Source: Firmicutes bacterium UBA5486 (GTDB lineage: Bacteria > Bacillota > UBA4882 > UBA10575). Taken from it: DNA of 64,000 bases. The first letter of the stretch is position 1; each line of letters opens with the position of its first letter. The stretch lies in contig DIPO01000066.1 of NCBI GenBank assembly GCA_002427045.1, positions 1 through 64,000 of the forward strand, written 5' to 3'. Position numbers and translations under genes: made by a program. Below, in pieces: positions 62,889 to 64,000 of the stretch. The notes under the pieces were generated by a model. The model ran no database searches, had not been told where the DNA came from, and was given only the letters and a program-made list of their open reading frames with translations.

Positions 62889-63422
62889 TCACTCTACTCT
62901 GGCCCGGGCTTCGGCTGTAACTTTGGCAATTGTAATTTCAGAATTACTAACAGGAATTCCTACAGTATCATTAATATATTCTTTTAGATGGTTCCTAATT
63001 TCTTGGATCAATTGTGGAATATTTAGATCTGGACTACTGACAACCTTAATATCAAATTTAAGACCATCAACATCTGCCGCAACATCAACTTCTGCTTCCT
63101 TAACCCCACGAATCCTTTTAACTGCCCGTAAAGCCAAAGCTTCTACCGCATAAAAGGAGACCCTAATTTCTCCCAGTTCGGTCTCATGAATAATGGTCTG
63201 GAGTGGTTTTTTTGTATGCAATCCAGCCATTAACAACAGTAGGAAGAGGAGGAAAAAGAAGAGAAAACTGATAAACTTAAAGTTCTTTCCCTCTTCACCG
63301 ATGGTAAGAAACGCTGTTACCTTGAATAAATCTTCTCCCATCAGCAAACTGAAAAAGAAGATTGACATCACCAACAAAACTAAGGAACAGAAGATAATAA
63401 CCAACCGGTAAGAAATCTTCAC
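62889..63422 (-). CDS. amaP: Alkaline shock response membrane anchor protein AmaP
   Basis: AmaP anchors the Asp23 protein to the membrane in relatives. The 177-aa protein has two N-terminal membrane helices (about residues 6-28 and 48-67). A C-terminal Asp23-like domain follows (about 85-170, ETELGEIRVSFYAVEALALR, KRIRGVKEAEVDVAADVDGL). The combination is typical of AmaP (DUF3766-like) proteins. It lies 26 bp after asp23, with DUF2273 directly downstream. Confidence 0.9.
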   Translation of the reverse strand: MKISYRLVIIFCSLVLLVMSIFFFSLLMGEDLFKVTAFLTIGEEGKNFKFISFLFFFLLFLLLLMAGLHTKKPLQTIIHETELGEIRVSFYAVEALALRAVKRIRGVKEAEVDVAADVDGLKFDIKVVSSPDLNIPQLIQEIRNHLKEYINDTVGIPVSNSEITIAKVTAEARARVE

Positions 63423-63448
63423 CTATTCTCCCCTACCTTTCCAATAAT

Positions 63449-63871
63449 TTATTTTACTCTTTTTTCAGGCTGAGCTGGTGGTTCTTCCTGCTGGAATTCT
63501 ACCCCTTGAATATGGACATTAACCTCAACCACATTTAAGCCAGTCATACTTTCTATCGCCCGTTTCACATTTTCTTGAATTTTAATCGCTACTTCTGGAA
63601 TTTTAGATCCATATTCGATAACAATGTATAGATCTACTGCTGCTTCCTTCTCTCCAACCTCAACCCTAACCCCTTTGGATAAGTTCTTTTTCTTAAGCAG
63701 TTCAGTGATCCCATCTACCATCCCACCACTCATCCCAAAGACACCTTTAACTTCCATCGCAGCGATCCCGGCAATTACACCTACTACTTCATTGGCGATC
63801 CGTATCGAACCATTTTTTTCATTCCATTCATGTTCTGGATTAAATTCATTGGCCAATCCTGCCACCTCCAT
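63449..63871 (-). CDS. Asp23/Gls24 family envelope stress response protein
   Basis: A 140-aa Asp23/Gls24 protein: IRIANEVVGVIAGIAAMEVK, GVFGMSGGMVDGITELL, KGVRVEVGEKEAAVDLYIVI and AIESMTGLNVVEVNVHIQGV are the family pattern. It has a short acidic/proline-rich tail (QQEEPPAQPEKRVK). Such proteins act at the membrane in cell-wall or envelope stress. The ATG at 63871 has a distant AAGGAGG (22 bases). The TTG at 63856, with GGAGGTGGCAGGA before it, is at least as likely a start. First complete gene of the run at the right edge. Confidence 0.93.
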   Translation of the reverse strand: MEVAGLANEFNPEHEWNEKNGSIRIANEVVGVIAGIAAMEVKGVFGMSGGMVDGITELLKKKNLSKGVRVEVGEKEAAVDLYIVIEYGSKIPEVAIKIQENVKRAIESMTGLNVVEVNVHIQGVEFQQEEPPAQPEKRVK

Positions 63872-63934
63872 TTAATTAAAAATTTGGGGAGTCCTCCTTA
63901 GAAAATACTCTAATCATTCTTGAGTAATCTCCCG

Positions 63935-64000
63935 TTATTCTTTACCCAGCCTGGTCAGAATGTTGTTTCGCAAGTGATATTGGATTTCTTCATTAGAATT
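63935..64000 (-). CDS. C-terminal end of an upstream gene cut by the window edge
   Basis: The last 21 codons and TAA stop of a minus-strand frame lie at the right edge, ending HLRNNILTRLGKE. It is in the position usual for a gene preceding asp23, but the piece is too short to identify. The gap to asp23 (63 bp) carries AAGGAGG and a weak inverted repeat (TACTC/GAGTA). Confidence 0.4.
   Translation of the reverse strand, partial: NSNEEIQYHLRNNILTRLGKE

Overview
The window reads as one chromosomal stretch of an AT-rich (about 40% GC by eye), endospore-forming Bacillota with an outer membrane. Spore markers are a SleB-type cortex hydrolase, a SPOCS/DUF3794 protein and an alpha/beta-type SASP. 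Diderm markers are lpxC-fabZ-lpxA-lpxI, an lptCAB-lptF export set, an MsbA-like exporter and two LpxB-fold glycosyltransferases. This combination fits Halanaerobiales-, Negativicutes- or Limnochordia-like lineages; the sequence alone does not choose between them.

Layout. 1-12.1 kb: a complete type I-E CRISPR-Cas locus on the minus strand (WYL regulator, cas3, cse1, cse2, cas7, cas5, cas6e, cas1, cas2), then an array of 36 full identical repeats that runs off the left edge. The array starts only 10 bp after the cas2 stop codon. 12.3-12.7 kb: a strong 6S RNA candidate with its own promoter and terminator. 12.8-20 kb: a small membrane protein, a SleB hydrolase and an oligopeptide ABC transporter (oppA-B-C-D-F). 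20-27.5 kb: gatCAB, ligA and a sodium:solute symporter. 27.7-28.8 kb: tRNA-Arg(CCG), a SPOCS protein and a small plus-strand ORF. 28.9-39.7 kb: a long minus-strand envelope region. In transcription order it is a novel-looking 829-aa permease with its ATPase, lpxC, fabZ, lpxA, terminator, lpxI, lptC, lptA, lptB, lptF, a DUF3084 protein and a RuvC-like protein. 40-47.8 kb: surface glycan genes (O-antigen ligase-like, two LpxB-related proteins, GT2, MsbA, TagB-like). 48-54 kb: a frameshifted DsrE2-like gene, speE, an alpha-oxoamine synthase, a TIM-barrel isomerase, a SASP and a SufS-like desulfurase. 54-64 kb: a housekeeping run asp23-amaP-DUF2273-nusB-tsaD-like (frameshifted)-polA-mutM-coaE-SLT-rimO-pgsA.

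How the parts work together. The Cas genes form one translationally coupled operon that probably continues into the array. The envelope genes cover early lipid A synthesis and the inner-membrane and periplasmic parts of LPS export; lpxD, canonical lpxB, lpxK, kdtA and lptD are not in the window. Intergenic DNA carries at least two dispersed repeat families. One is a 167-169 bp element plus associated hairpin modules, the other a small element with conserved ends. Neither is explained by the genes.

The most unusual items are: the CRISPR leader position, apparently inside cas2; the permease/ATPase pair heading the lpx operon; the intergenic repeat family with apparent compensatory changes in a hairpin; two genes each broken by one base in a homopolymer; and an alpha-oxoamine synthase whose apparent start codon lies inside its own promoter.
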